From contig JAUSLL010000042.1 of NCBI GenBank assembly GCA_030649335.1, positions 25,350-89,349 of the forward strand: 64,000 nucleotides of DNA. The letters are read 5' to 3'. This DNA is from Parvibaculum sp. GTDB lineage: Bacteria > Pseudomonadota > Alphaproteobacteria > Parvibaculales > Parvibaculaceae. How positions within the stretch are numbered: position 1 is the stretch's first letter; each line of letters opens with the position of its first letter. Below the pieces are notes generated by a model. That model ran no database searches and had not been told where the DNA came from. It saw only the letters and a program-made list of their open reading frames with translations. The position numbers and the translations under genes were made by a program. This document shows, piece after piece, positions 40,770 to 50,785 of the stretch.

Positions 40770-40851
40770 ACAAAGGAGTGTAAGCGGCTCCAGAGAAGAA
40801 TCCAATGAACAATTACGAAATCGTTCAATCGTTAGCAGTTGCAGCATAAAC

Positions 40852-41877
40852 ATGCCTGAGGCCAATTCCGAAACTCATTTCACGTCCATCGGCGTCATCG
40901 GTGCCGGTGCCTGGGGCACAGCACTGGCGCAGGTTTGCGCCCGCGCCGGTGGCCCTTCGCGCCGCGTCACGCTCTGGGCGCGCGAACCCGAAATCGTCGA
41001 GAGCATCAACACCACCCGCGAGAATAAAACTTTTCTGCCCGGCATCGCGCTTGAAGCCGCGATCACCGCGACCGGCGACATGAGCGCGATGGCATCAGCC
41101 TCAGCGATCCTCATGGTCACGCCCGCGCAGCACATGCGCGCAAGCCTCCTCGCATTGAAGCCGCATCTGAAAGCGGGCACGCCTGTTCTGCTCTGCGCCA
41201 AAGGCGTCGAACAAGGCAGCCACAAATTGCTCACCCAAGTGCTGGCCGAAGTCCTGCCCGACGCCGTGCCCGCGGTTCTCTCCGGCCCGAGCTTTGCGGG
41301 CGAAGTCGCGCGTGGCCTCCCGACCGCCGTCACGCTTGCCTGCGCCGACGAGGCGCTGGCCCATCGCCTCATGCAAGCCGTCGGCATCCCGACCTTCCGG
41401 CCATACTATTCGCCCGACCTCATCGGCGCGGAAATCGGCGGCGCGGTGAAAAATGTTCTCGCCATCGCCTGCGGTATTGTCGAAGGCAAAAAACTCGGGG
41501 CGTCCGCCCGCGCCGCGCTCACCACGCGCGGCTTTGCCGAGATGACACGCCTCGGCCTCGCACTTGGTGCGCGCGCCGAAACACTCAGCGGACTTTCAGG
41601 TCTCGGCGATCTCGTCCTCACCTGCAATTCACCCCAGTCGCGCAACATGTCTTTGGGTCTCGCATTGGGTGAAGGCAAATCCCTCGACGAGATCATGGGC
41701 GCCCGCAGCGCCGTCACCGAAGGCGTCCATTCCGCCAATGCCGTTGTTGAATTAGCCGCGAGCCTCAACATCGAGATGCCCATTTCGGAAGCGGTGGCCG
41801 CCATCGTCACCGGCAAATCATCCGTGGACGACGCAATCCTCGCCCTTCTCACCCGCCCCTTCAAAAGCGAAATCTGA
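40852..41877 (+). CDS. gpsA: NAD(P)-dependent glycerol-3-phosphate dehydrogenase
   Basis: A 341-residue cytosolic enzyme reducing dihydroxyacetone phosphate to sn-glycerol-3-phosphate for phospholipid synthesis. The dinucleotide motif [14 protein letters not shown] is at about residues 13-26, [11 protein letters not shown] mid-protein, and the catalytic lysine region [21 protein letters not shown] later. The ATG at 40852 matches family N-termini. It heads the gpsA-yciI-EVE unit (gaps of 16 and 11 bases), which in relatives continues from tsaD. Confidence 0.96.
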   Translation: MPEANSETHFTSIGVIGAGAWGTALAQVCARAGGPSRRVTLWAREPEIVESINTTRENKTFLPGIALEAAITATGDMSAMASASAILMVTPAQHMRASLLALKPHLKAGTPVLLCAKGVEQGSHKLLTQVLAEVLPDAVPAVLSGPSFAGEVARGLPTAVTLACADEALAHRLMQAVGIPTFRPYYSPDLIGAEIGGAVKNVLAIACGIVEGKKLGASARAALTTRGFAEMTRLGLALGARAETLSGLSGLGDLVLTCNSPQSRNMSLGLALGEGKSLDEIMGARSAVTEGVHSANAVVELAASLNIEMPISEAVAAIVTGKSSVDDAILALLTRPFKSEI

Positions 41878-41893
41878 ACCGGAGACCTCACCC

Positions 41894-42175
41894 ATGCTTT
41901 TCGTCATCATCGGCACAGACAAACCAGACAGCCTCGCGCTGCGCATGGCCAACCGCGACGCCCACCTGAAATATTGGGCCGACAGCGGTGTCGTCAAAAT
42001 GGGCGGACCCTTCTCCAATGATGAAGGCACGGTCATGAACGGCTCGCTGCTCGCCGTCGAAGTCGCCGACCGCGCCGCCGCCGAAAAACTTCTCGAGCTG
42101 GATCCCTATAATCTCGCCGGCCTTTTCGAGCGCACTGAAGTGCGCGCCTGGAAATGGCTTCTCGGCGCGAAGTAA
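41894..42175 (+). CDS. YciI family protein
   Basis: A 93-residue small protein with the ferredoxin-like YciI fold: LALRMANRDAHLKYW, with the conserved His-Asp pair region, GPFSNDEGTVMNGSLLAVEV and ALLELDPYNLAGLFERTEVRAW-type end. Some YciI homologues have weak catalytic activities; the general role is unknown. Placed between gpsA and the EVE gene, a conserved order. Confidence 0.92.
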   Translation: MLFVIIGTDKPDSLALRMANRDAHLKYWADSGVVKMGGPFSNDEGTVMNGSLLAVEVADRAAAEKLLELDPYNLAGLFERTEVRAWKWLLGAK

Positions 42176-42186
42176 GGATCAACACA

Positions 42187-42612
42187 ATGGAATATTGGCT
42201 CTTCAAATCCGAAGCCGCGACTTGGGGCTGGGACGCACAAAAAGCAAAAGGCGCTGCAGGCGAACCGTGGAACGGCGTCCGCAACTATCAGGCCAACAAC
42301 AACATGAAGGCCATGAAGCTCGGCGACCTCGGCTTCTTCTACCACTCGGTCGATGAACGCCGCATCGTCGGCATCGTCCGCATCATCGGCGAACACCGCC
42401 CCGACCCCACCGACGAAAAAGGCAAATTCGGCCTCGTGGTCATTGAAGCCATCGAAGACATGCCAAAGCCGGTGACACTCGACGATGTAAAAGCAACGCC
42501 GGAACTCGCCGACATGATCCTCGTCAAAAACTCCCGCCTCTCGGTCCAGCCCGTGCTGCCCGCCGAATGGAAATTGATCTGCAAAATGGGCGGGCTGAAA
42601 AAAGCGCCGTAA
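42187..42612 (+). CDS. EVE domain-containing protein
   Basis: A 141-residue stand-alone EVE (PUA-like) protein, homologous to thymocyte nuclear protein 1. Features are YWLFKSEAATWGWD, WNGVRNYQANNNMKAMKLGDLGFFYHS and RIVGIVRIIGEHRPDPT. EVE domains bind modified bases in DNA or RNA; the specific target of the bacterial stand-alone type is unknown. The ATG at 42187 begins at the domain start; upstream in-frame sequence lies in yciI. Confidence 0.94.
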   Translation: MEYWLFKSEAATWGWDAQKAKGAAGEPWNGVRNYQANNNMKAMKLGDLGFFYHSVDERRIVGIVRIIGEHRPDPTDEKGKFGLVVIEAIEDMPKPVTLDDVKATPELADMILVKNSRLSVQPVLPAEWKLICKMGGLKKAP

Positions 42613-42615
42613 GGA

Positions 42616-43365
42616 TCAACTCCTGACAAACTGATCGTAATCCGCCACCAAACCAGCCGCAGACAACCCGATCAGCCTCTCCCCGTCCTCAGGCGCGGCC
42701 AGCGTCGGGTCCGACCCCATCCGCCCGTCGGGGAATTTCGCGCGGAAATCCGCCGCATCCGTGTAGCGCCCGTTGGCCGCGATCTTGGGCGCAATACCCG
42801 CCACGGCTTTGATCGCTTCAGGATAAGCAAACTGCGTCACGGCAATCTCGCTTGGCGTCGCATGGCTCCCGTGGCCCGCGCCGTAAGTCGCGCGGCAGAA
42901 ATCCATCACCGGCGCAAAATCCCACCAGTTCGCGCATTTGACCTGCACCGGCCCGCGATTGCCCGAAGCCGCGCTCAGCACAGGGTCGCCCGCAAACCCC
43001 GCCAGCGCCGCTTTGATCGTGCCGATATTGCCGCCATGCCCGTTGAAGAAATAGATCCGCTCAAACCCGTGTGTGGCCAGCGATTGAACCCAATCGCCCA
43101 TCGCCGCGATCATGGTTTCAGGCCTGAGCGAGATCGTGCCGGGAAACCCCATGTGATGCGGCGCAATGCCGACATTGAACGAGGGCGCGACGAGAAACCC
43201 CGCTTCCTCCGCCGCTTTCAGCGCAATCACCTCGGGGCAGATCACATCCGTGCCGATCAGGCCCGAGGGCCCGTGCTGCTCGGTCGAACCCACCGGCACG
43301 ACAATCCCGCGCGAGCCCTTGAGGTAAGTCTCAACCTCCGGCCAGCTTGAGAGATGTAAACGCAT
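42616..43365 (-). CDS. Creatininase family amidohydrolase
   Basis: A 249-residue metalloenzyme of the creatininase/FAPy-deformylase family. Metal-binding motifs GSTEQHGPSGLIGTDV (His and Asp), IAPHHMGFPGTISL and FFNGHGGN are all intact. Members hydrolyse cyclic amides or act on riboflavin/mycofactocin-type intermediates; the substrate here is open. GGAAGGA lies 8 bases upstream of the ATG at 43365. It converges with the EVE gene, stops 3 bases apart. Confidence 0.9.
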   Translation of the reverse strand: MRLHLSSWPEVETYLKGSRGIVVPVGSTEQHGPSGLIGTDVICPEVIALKAAEEAGFLVAPSFNVGIAPHHMGFPGTISLRPETMIAAMGDWVQSLATHGFERIYFFNGHGGNIGTIKAALAGFAGDPVLSAASGNRGPVQVKCANWWDFAPVMDFCRATYGAGHGSHATPSEIAVTQFAYPEAIKAVAGIAPKIAANGRYTDAADFRAKFPDGRMGSDPTLAAPEDGERLIGLSAAGLVADYDQFVRS

Positions 43366-43587
43366 CCAGAAATCCTTCCGTCCGACAGGGGTGAACCCAG
43401 CATATAGGGGCGGTCCGCCGCCATGCCCACGAAAATCACCCCGCACCGCATTTGCGCTCCGTCTGCCGCCGGAATGACATTTTTGAAGCAAAGCCTTCTG
43501 CACATTCGATGACTTCACAAAAATGCACCGGCTACCGCAGCATCTCTCTGTCGAAACCTATCTCAATAAGAATCCGAGAGAGAACCC

Positions 43588-43872
43588 ATGACCGTCTACG
43601 CACTGGCGCAATTCACAATCCATGACCGCGCACAATATGACCGCTACGCCGCCCGCTTCATGGAGGCGATGGAGGGGCATACAGGCCGCCTGCTCGCGGC
43701 AAATGAAAGCCCGCAGCTTGTGGAAGGCACATGGCAGGGAGACAAAGTAGTCCTGATCGCCTTTCCCGATGAAGCAGCCTTTCATACCTGGAAGGATTCA
43801 CCTCTCTACCGCGAAATCTCGAAGGATCGTGAAGCGGCGACGGAAGGTTCGGTGCTGATGTTGAAGGGCTAG
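43588..43872 (+). CDS. DUF1330 family protein
   Basis: A 94-residue dimeric alpha/beta-barrel type protein: VYALAQFTIHDRAQYDRYAARF, GRLLAANESPQLVEGTWQGDKVVLIAFPD and AFHTWKDSPLYREIS. The family has no fixed biochemical role. GAGAGAGA precedes the ATG. It appears monocistronic, 66 bases before the GNAT gene on the same strand. Confidence 0.9.
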   Translation: MTVYALAQFTIHDRAQYDRYAARFMEAMEGHTGRLLAANESPQLVEGTWQGDKVVLIAFPDEAAFHTWKDSPLYREISKDREAATEGSVLMLKG

Positions 43873-43938
43873 GTCACCTCAAATCAGGAAAACAGCATCT
43901 CATTCGACGATCGATGAAACGACCGCTAGAATCCGAGC

Positions 43939-44394
43939 ATGCAGATCCGCCGCGCCACCCCCGCCGACGCCCCCGCCATTGCCGAATTGTTCATCGCGGC
44001 GCGAGGCCAAATGACCTATCTCCCCACCCTCCACAGCGATGATGAAACAAGGGCCTTCATCGCCCATGTGGTGGCCACACAAGAGGTCTGGATCACCGTC
44101 ACAAAGGAAGACCGCGTTACAGGTTTTGCCGCAATCAACGACGAAGACGAAAATATCTTCCTCGACCACCTCTACATTGCACCTTTCGCGCAAAGGCTCG
44201 GCCTCGGCGCAGCCCTCCTCACCCATGTCAAAACGCAGCGTCCCCAAGGCTTTTCGCTCTGGACCTTCGAACAAAACCAGGGCGCGCAACGATTTTACGA
44301 GACACACGGCCTCAGCCTTGCGCGAAAGACCGACGGGCGCGATAACGAAGAAAAGCGCGCCGACTGTCTCTATGTTTGGCGCGGCAATGAATGA
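43939..44394 (+). CDS. GNAT family N-acetyltransferase
   Basis: A 151-residue acetyl-CoA dependent acetyltransferase. RRATPADAPAIAELF opens the fold; the acetyl-CoA pyrophosphate-binding loop is APFAQRLGLGAALL; FEQNQGAQRFYETHGLS is the typical C-terminal part. Substrate unknown. The stop (TGA 44392-44394) is 17 bases before the GTG of the CoA-transferase gene, so the two are probably co-transcribed. Confidence 0.92.
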   Translation: MQIRRATPADAPAIAELFIAARGQMTYLPTLHSDDETRAFIAHVVATQEVWITVTKEDRVTGFAAINDEDENIFLDHLYIAPFAQRLGLGAALLTHVKTQRPQGFSLWTFEQNQGAQRFYETHGLSLARKTDGRDNEEKRADCLYVWRGNE

Positions 44395-44411
44395 GTCCGG
44401 GAGGAATGCGC

Positions 44412-45701
44412 GTGAGTGAGACAAAGAAAATGGCAACCGAAGCCACAGGCCCGCTCAAGGGCGTGCGCATCATCGACCTCACCTCGGTCGTCTTCGGCGC
44501 TTACGCAACCCAGATGCTCGGCGATTACGGCGCAGACGTCATCAAGATCGAGGCCCCCTCGCCCACCGGCGGCGGCGGTCAGGGCGGCGACATCATGCGC
44601 TGGGCCGGCAAAGTGCCCGAAGGCGCGTCGTCCGATCTCGGCCCCATCTATGTCACCATCAACCGCAACAAACGTTCGGTGTTGCTCGACCTGCGCAAAA
44701 AAGCTGGCCTCGATGCGCTGATGCAATTGATCGCCACCGCCGATGTGCTCGCCTCCAACATCCGCTACGACGGCATGAAGCGTCTGGGCCTCGGCTATGA
44801 AGACGTAAAAAAAATCAAACCCGATATCGTCTTCGTCCATGCCGCAGGCTACGGCTCCGACGGACCTTATGCAGGCCTGCCCGCCTACGACGATCTCATT
44901 CAAGCCGGTTCCGGTGCCGCCGATCTTCTCTCGCGCACCGATGGCAATCCTGCGCCGCGCTACATGCCAACGATCGTCGCCGACAAAGTCTCGGGCCTCT
45001 TCATGGCCAACGCCATCACAAGCGCCCTCTTCCATCGTGAGCGCACAGGCGAAGGCCAATTTGTCGAAGTGCCGATGTTTGAAGCCGTGACGAGCTTTGT
45101 GCTCGCTGAACATTTCTTCGGCCATGTTTACGATCCCGCCACCGGCCCCTGGTCCTATGGCCGCATCACCAATCCTGATCGCCGTCCCTACAAAACCAAA
45201 AACGGCTACATCGGCCTGCTGCCCTATTCCGACAAACAGTGGAACCAGTTCTTTATTGCCGCCGGCCGCCCCGGCGTCTTCGAAAATGATCCGCGCTTTT
45301 CAACCTATAAAGCGCGCGGCCAGAACATCCGCGAGCTTTACGCGATGATCGAGGAATTGACCGAACAGAAGACCACCGAAGAATGGCTCGATCTTCTGAT
45401 GCCGCTCTCGATCCCGATTGTGAAAATGAACCGGCTCGACGATCTGCAGGAAGACCCGCATCTGAAAGCGGTGGGTTTCTTCGAGCGTTACGAGCATCCC
45501 CATGCCGGACCCTATTTCGCGCTGCGCCCGCCCGTACGTTTTTCGGAGACACCCGCCAACATCCGTCTCCACCCGCCCATCCTCGGCGAGCAGACGCATG
45601 AAGTGCTGGCCGAAATCGGTCTGAGCCCGGAGGCCATTGCAGCGCTTGATGCCGACGACGCCGTCCATCACATAACGCGCAAAGACGAAAACCTCATTTG
45701 A
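44412..45701 (+). CDS. Family III (CaiB/BaiF) CoA-transferase
   Basis: A 429-residue enzyme that moves CoA between carboxylic acids via an aspartyl-CoA intermediate; the nucleophilic aspartate is in GLPAYDDLIQAGSG. VRIIDLTSVVFGAYATQMLGDYGADVIKIE is the standard N-terminal motif. The start is a GTG at 44412, with GGGAGG seven bases upstream; a further in-frame ATG at 44391 overlaps the GNAT stop and lacks such a site. It precedes acetyl-CoA synthetase by 69 bases, both producing CoA thioesters. Confidence 0.93.
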   Translation: MSETKKMATEATGPLKGVRIIDLTSVVFGAYATQMLGDYGADVIKIEAPSPTGGGGQGGDIMRWAGKVPEGASSDLGPIYVTINRNKRSVLLDLRKKAGLDALMQLIATADVLASNIRYDGMKRLGLGYEDVKKIKPDIVFVHAAGYGSDGPYAGLPAYDDLIQAGSGAADLLSRTDGNPAPRYMPTIVADKVSGLFMANAITSALFHRERTGEGQFVEVPMFEAVTSFVLAEHFFGHVYDPATGPWSYGRITNPDRRPYKTKNGYIGLLPYSDKQWNQFFIAAGRPGVFENDPRFSTYKARGQNIRELYAMIEELTEQKTTEEWLDLLMPLSIPIVKMNRLDDLQEDPHLKAVGFFERYEHPHAGPYFALRPPVRFSETPANIRLHPPILGEQTHEVLAEIGLSPEAIAALDADDAVHHITRKDENLI

Positions 45702-45770
45702 CCATCAGGCCGCCTCGCCCATAATGGATCGATAAAAACAATTCGTCAGAAGCAACGGAGGACGCCATCC

Positions 45771-47711
<1,941 letters not shown>

Positions 47712-47720
47712 TACCCGCCC

Positions 47721-47766
47721 TTAAGCCCTCTCCCTCTGGGAGAGGGTTGGGTGAGGGTCTCCCTTC
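47721..47766. repeat. Dispersed palindromic repeat, copy 1
   Basis: Contains CCCTCTCCC TCT GGGAGAGGG (47726-47746) and GTTGGGTGAGGGTCT after it. A near-identical copy in the same orientation lies at 48795-48841, so the two bracket the MBL gene. The CCCTCTCCC palindrome followed by GTTGGGTGAGGG is a widespread proteobacterial element. It could also act as a terminator, although a T-run is missing. Confidence 0.75.
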
Positions 47767-47770
47767 CCAC

Positions 47771-47848
47771 CGTCATTGCGAGCGCCAGCGAAGCAATCCA
47801 TCTCACCACACTCTGGATTGCCGCGTCAGCCAAGCGGCCGCAATGACA
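47771..47848. repeat. Long palindromic intergenic repeat (GTCATTGCG type)
   Basis: Outer arms GTCATTGCG (47772-47780) and CGCAATGAC (47839-47847) and inner arms CAATCCA (47794-47800) and TGGATTG (47814-47820) can fold into a long imperfect hairpin. The GTCATTGCGAGCG...GCAATCC sequence is a common dispersed repeat in bacterial genomes. Confidence 0.7.
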
Positions 47849-47929
47849 CTTTGCTCCTCGTCAAACCTTGCATCTCCGCGCCTGCGCCCCTACGTCCCCT
47901 GAAATAAAAATCTCTGGGAGGAGAACAAC

Positions 47930-48781
47930 ATGGCCAATTGGACCATAGGCGACGTCAAAATCACGCGCATCGTGGAGATCGAAGCGGCCATTCCGCTGGG
48001 CGGCGAAGGTTCGATGGTGGTGAAGGCCACGCCGGACGCGCTGCAAAAAATCGATTGGCTGCAACCGCATTTCGCGACACCCGAAGGCCACGCCAAAATC
48101 GCCATTCAGGCGCTTCTCGTCGAAACGCCGACAAAGCGCATCATCGTCGACACTTGCGTCGGCAATGAGAAGTCGCGCGACAATGCCTTCTTCAACAACC
48201 TGCAAACGCCCTTCCTGAAACATATGGAAGAAGCAGGCTGGCCGCGCGACAGCGTCGACACGGTGCTCTGCACCCATCTCCATGTCGATCACGTCGGCTG
48301 GAACACGATACTTGAAGACGGCAAATGGGTGCCCACCTTTCCCAAGGCGCGCTATCTCATTGGCGCGCGTGAATGGGCCCATTCGCAATCGGAAGGCGAC
48401 AACGCACCCGTGCTCGCCGACAGTGTGCAGCCGATTTTTGACGCAGGCCTCGCCGATCTCATCAACGAGGATCACGTCATCTGCGATGAAGTGTCGGTGC
48501 GCCCGACACCCGGCCACACACCGGGTCACATTTCGATTGTGATCTCATCCAAAGGCGAAAACGCCGTCATCACCGGCGACCTGATGCACCACCCGAGCCA
48601 GATCGCCAATCCCGACTGGTCCTCAGGCTTTGATCACGACCAGTTAAAAGCCAATGACACGCGGGCCAAATTCGTCGCCGAAATGGCCGACAGCGGCACC
48701 CTCGTCATCGGCACCCATTTCGCGACACCAGCGGCAGGCCACGTCATCAAAGACGGGACGGGCTATCGTCTCAAGGTGTAA
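47930..48781 (+). CDS. MBL-fold metallo-hydrolase
   Basis: A 283-residue metallo-beta-lactamase fold enzyme. The metal motif HLHVDH is complete at residues 116-121 (THLHVDHVGW); further ligands are in PTPGHTPGH, the aspartate of ITGDLMHHP and the histidine of GTHFATPAAGH. Family relatives hydrolyse lactones or thioesters; the substrate is unknown. GGGAGGAG precedes the ATG. It is flanked by the repeats at 47721-47848 and 48795-48841. Confidence 0.92.
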   Translation: MANWTIGDVKITRIVEIEAAIPLGGEGSMVVKATPDALQKIDWLQPHFATPEGHAKIAIQALLVETPTKRIIVDTCVGNEKSRDNAFFNNLQTPFLKHMEEAGWPRDSVDTVLCTHLHVDHVGWNTILEDGKWVPTFPKARYLIGAREWAHSQSEGDNAPVLADSVQPIFDAGLADLINEDHVICDEVSVRPTPGHTPGHISIVISSKGENAVITGDLMHHPSQIANPDWSSGFDHDQLKANDTRAKFVAEMADSGTLVIGTHFATPAAGHVIKDGTGYRLKV

Positions 48782-48794
48782 GCCACATCAAACC

Positions 48795-48841
48795 TTAAAG
48801 CCCTCTCCCCGAGGGAGAGGGTTGGGTGAGGGTCTTCCTTC
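48795..48841. repeat. Dispersed palindromic repeat, copy 2
   Basis: CCCTCTCCC CGA GGGAGAGGG (48801-48821) and the following GTTGGGTGAGGGTCTTCC match copy 1 at 47721-47766 in the same orientation, with differences mainly in the 3-base loop. It lies between the convergent MBL and extensin-like genes. Confidence 0.75.
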
Positions 48842-48848
48842 CATTCCC

Positions 48849-49592
48849 TCACTTACACGCACTCCACGCCGACATATCAAAATGAAAATGGTTCTTGTGC
48901 AGATCATTATACTCCGGTCCCAGCACCACACTGAACACGCGGCAGGCATCATCATGCACCGACTTCAGGAACCGCCCCTCCGGCGTGTCCTTGCCCCAGT
49001 CCTTCAGCACAGACACACGCCGACCATCCGCCAGATCAAACCCCGCGACGTCGATGGCGCGGGCTTCCGCATGGGCGCTCAGACGCCCCGCCTTGGCATG
49101 GTTCACATTGCGGCATGAATAAGTGCCGTAGTGACGGATGCGCGTCACCGGACTGCCGAGGATGTCATCCGCCTGCGGAACAACAACCTGCCCCTCCCAG
49201 ATCAGCAGCGCCGCCGCCAGCCCGCAACTCATGTCGAGCGGCCCGCCATGGATGAGCGGGGCTTTGGTGAGCTTCACGCCCTTCTCCATGCCGCAGCCTT
49301 TCAGCGGCGATGAAATCTCGGCCCGCTCAATGGTCATCCCGCGCCGCTTGATCGTCGCAAGGCACGCCTCATAGCGCGGCTGCAAAAGTCTGAGCTTCAC
49401 ATTGGTGAGCGGCCCCACGGGGCTTGTGAGTTCAACGGGCGAAAACGGATTGATCGTGTCGGGCAGCGCATGCAAACCAAACCACGCGACCATGGCGAGC
49501 AATCCCAGAACGACACCACGCACAAAGAGCGTAAAAGCGAGCTGCCGTTTTTGTTTGTTAAATCTTATGCCCGCCAATCGCACTCCGTTCAA
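48849..49592 (-). CDS. Extensin-like C-terminal domain protein
   Basis: A 247-residue membrane-anchored or exported protein of the extensin family. The basic N-terminus is followed by one span (about residues 22-42, FVRGVVLGLLAMVAWFGLHAL); the conserved domain contains GPLDMSCGLAAAL, HAEARAIDVAGFDLADG and HKNHFHFD, the arrangement of His and Asp found in D-Ala-D-Ala-peptidase-like folds. Cell-wall action is inferred. It begins 4 bases inside the SdhAF4-like gene (ATGA overlap), so the two are co-translated. Confidence 0.9.
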   Translation of the reverse strand: MNGVRLAGIRFNKQKRQLAFTLFVRGVVLGLLAMVAWFGLHALPDTINPFSPVELTSPVGPLTNVKLRLLQPRYEACLATIKRRGMTIERAEISSPLKGCGMEKGVKLTKAPLIHGGPLDMSCGLAAALLIWEGQVVVPQADDILGSPVTRIRHYGTYSCRNVNHAKAGRLSAHAEARAIDVAGFDLADGRRVSVLKDWGKDTPEGRFLKSVHDDACRVFSVVLGPEYNDLHKNHFHFDMSAWSACK

Positions 49593-49804
49593 AAGTCGGA
49601 AATAATGCCCTTGTTCTCCCAGTCACCATAACGTGTCGGCTCCTGTCCGCCCTTGCGACCCTCAAGCTCACGCGGACGGGGATTATTTTTTTCAACCTCG
49701 TCAGCCGCCTTACGGCGCGCTTCAGCCTCGGCCAATGCACGCTTTGCAGGCTCGCTTAAGACCCTCGTCTGAGGCTCGACAGGAATAGGCTCGGAATCCG
49801 ACAT
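49589..49804 (-). CDS. SdhAF4-like (DUF1674) small protein
   Basis: A 71-residue protein ending in the DUF1674 signature GGQEPTRYGDWENKGIISDF-like tail. The mitochondrial homologue SdhAF4 assists assembly of flavinylated succinate dehydrogenase subunit A. The first 45 residues are Ala/Glu/Arg-rich and probably disordered. It is divergent from htpX with a 78-base gap and overlaps the extensin-like gene by 4 bases. Confidence 0.9.
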   Translation of the reverse strand: MSDSEPIPVEPQTRVLSEPAKRALAEAEARRKAADEVEKNNPRPRELEGRKGGQEPTRYGDWENKGIISDF

Positions 49805-49882
49805 GAAAAGGCTCGCTTGTAGCTAGGGTCTCGAGCCTACATATAAGCTTGAACGATCCGCAAAACCACCCGTTGGACAAAA

Positions 49883-50746
49883 ATGAACACGCTCAAAACC
49901 GCCACCCTGCTCGCCGCCATGACCGCCCTTTTCATGGGGCTCGGCTATTTGATCGGCGGCGCGGGCGGTGCCTTCATTGCCTTTCTCATCGCCGGCGCTA
50001 TGAACATCTTCGCCTTCTGGCAGTCCGACAAAATGGTCCTCCGCATGCACGGCGCGCGTCTGGTGGATGAAAATTCAGCACCCCATTATGTCCGCCTTGT
50101 GCGCCAACTGGCAGCCAATGCCGGCATCCCGATGCCCGCCACCTACATCATGGAACAGCCCCAGCCCAATGCTTTTGCAACGGGCCGCGATCCTGAACAC
50201 GCCGCCGTTGCCGTAACGACAGGCCTCCTTAATGTTCTGTCATCGGAGGAATTAGCGGGCGTCATCGCCCACGAACTCGGCCACATCAAAAACCGTGACA
50301 CGCTCACCATGACCATCACCGCGACCATTGCCGGTGCCATTTCCATGCTCGCCAATTTCGCTTTCTTCTTCGGCGGCAGCCGCGAGCGCGGCGGCCTCAT
50401 CGGCACGATTGCGCTGGCGATCCTCGCGCCCATGGCCGCCGGCATCGTGCAAATGGCGATCAGCCGCACGCGCGAATATGAAGCCGACGCCATGGGTGCC
50501 GAGATTTCCGGCCGCCCGCTCTGGCTTGCATCAGCCTTGGAGAAAATCGAAAGCGCGTCGGGTCGTGTCACCAATGAAGCGGCCGAGGCAAATCCCGCCA
50601 CCGCCCATATGTTCATCATCAATCCGCTGCACGGCGGCAAACGCGACAGTCTGTTCTCAACCCATCCCGCAACCGCCAACCGCATCGCCAAATTGCACGA
50701 TATTGCGGCAGGTACCGGACGTGCGGCAGGACGTCCCTGGGGCTGA
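49883..50746 (+). CDS. htpX: Membrane-bound zinc metalloprotease HtpX
   Basis: A 287-residue M48 protease that degrades misfolded membrane proteins. Two N-terminal spans lie at about residues 6-46, the HELGH zinc motif at 130-134, two more spans at about 145-165 and 175-195, and the third ligand in [11 protein letters not shown]. RsmB follows 39 bases downstream, the usual alphaproteobacterial neighbour. In other bacteria htpX is stress-induced; no clear stress promoter is seen here. Confidence 0.96.
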   Translation: MNTLKTATLLAAMTALFMGLGYLIGGAGGAFIAFLIAGAMNIFAFWQSDKMVLRMHGARLVDENSAPHYVRLVRQLAANAGIPMPATYIMEQPQPNAFATGRDPEHAAVAVTTGLLNVLSSEELAGVIAHELGHIKNRDTLTMTITATIAGAISMLANFAFFFGGSRERGGLIGTIALAILAPMAAGIVQMAISRTREYEADAMGAEISGRPLWLASALEKIESASGRVTNEAAEANPATAHMFIINPLHGGKRDSLFSTHPATANRIAKLHDIAAGTGRAAGRPWG

Positions 50747-50785
50747 GGCTTCCCCGCGACGCCTGCCTGTGCTTTAACCTCGTCC

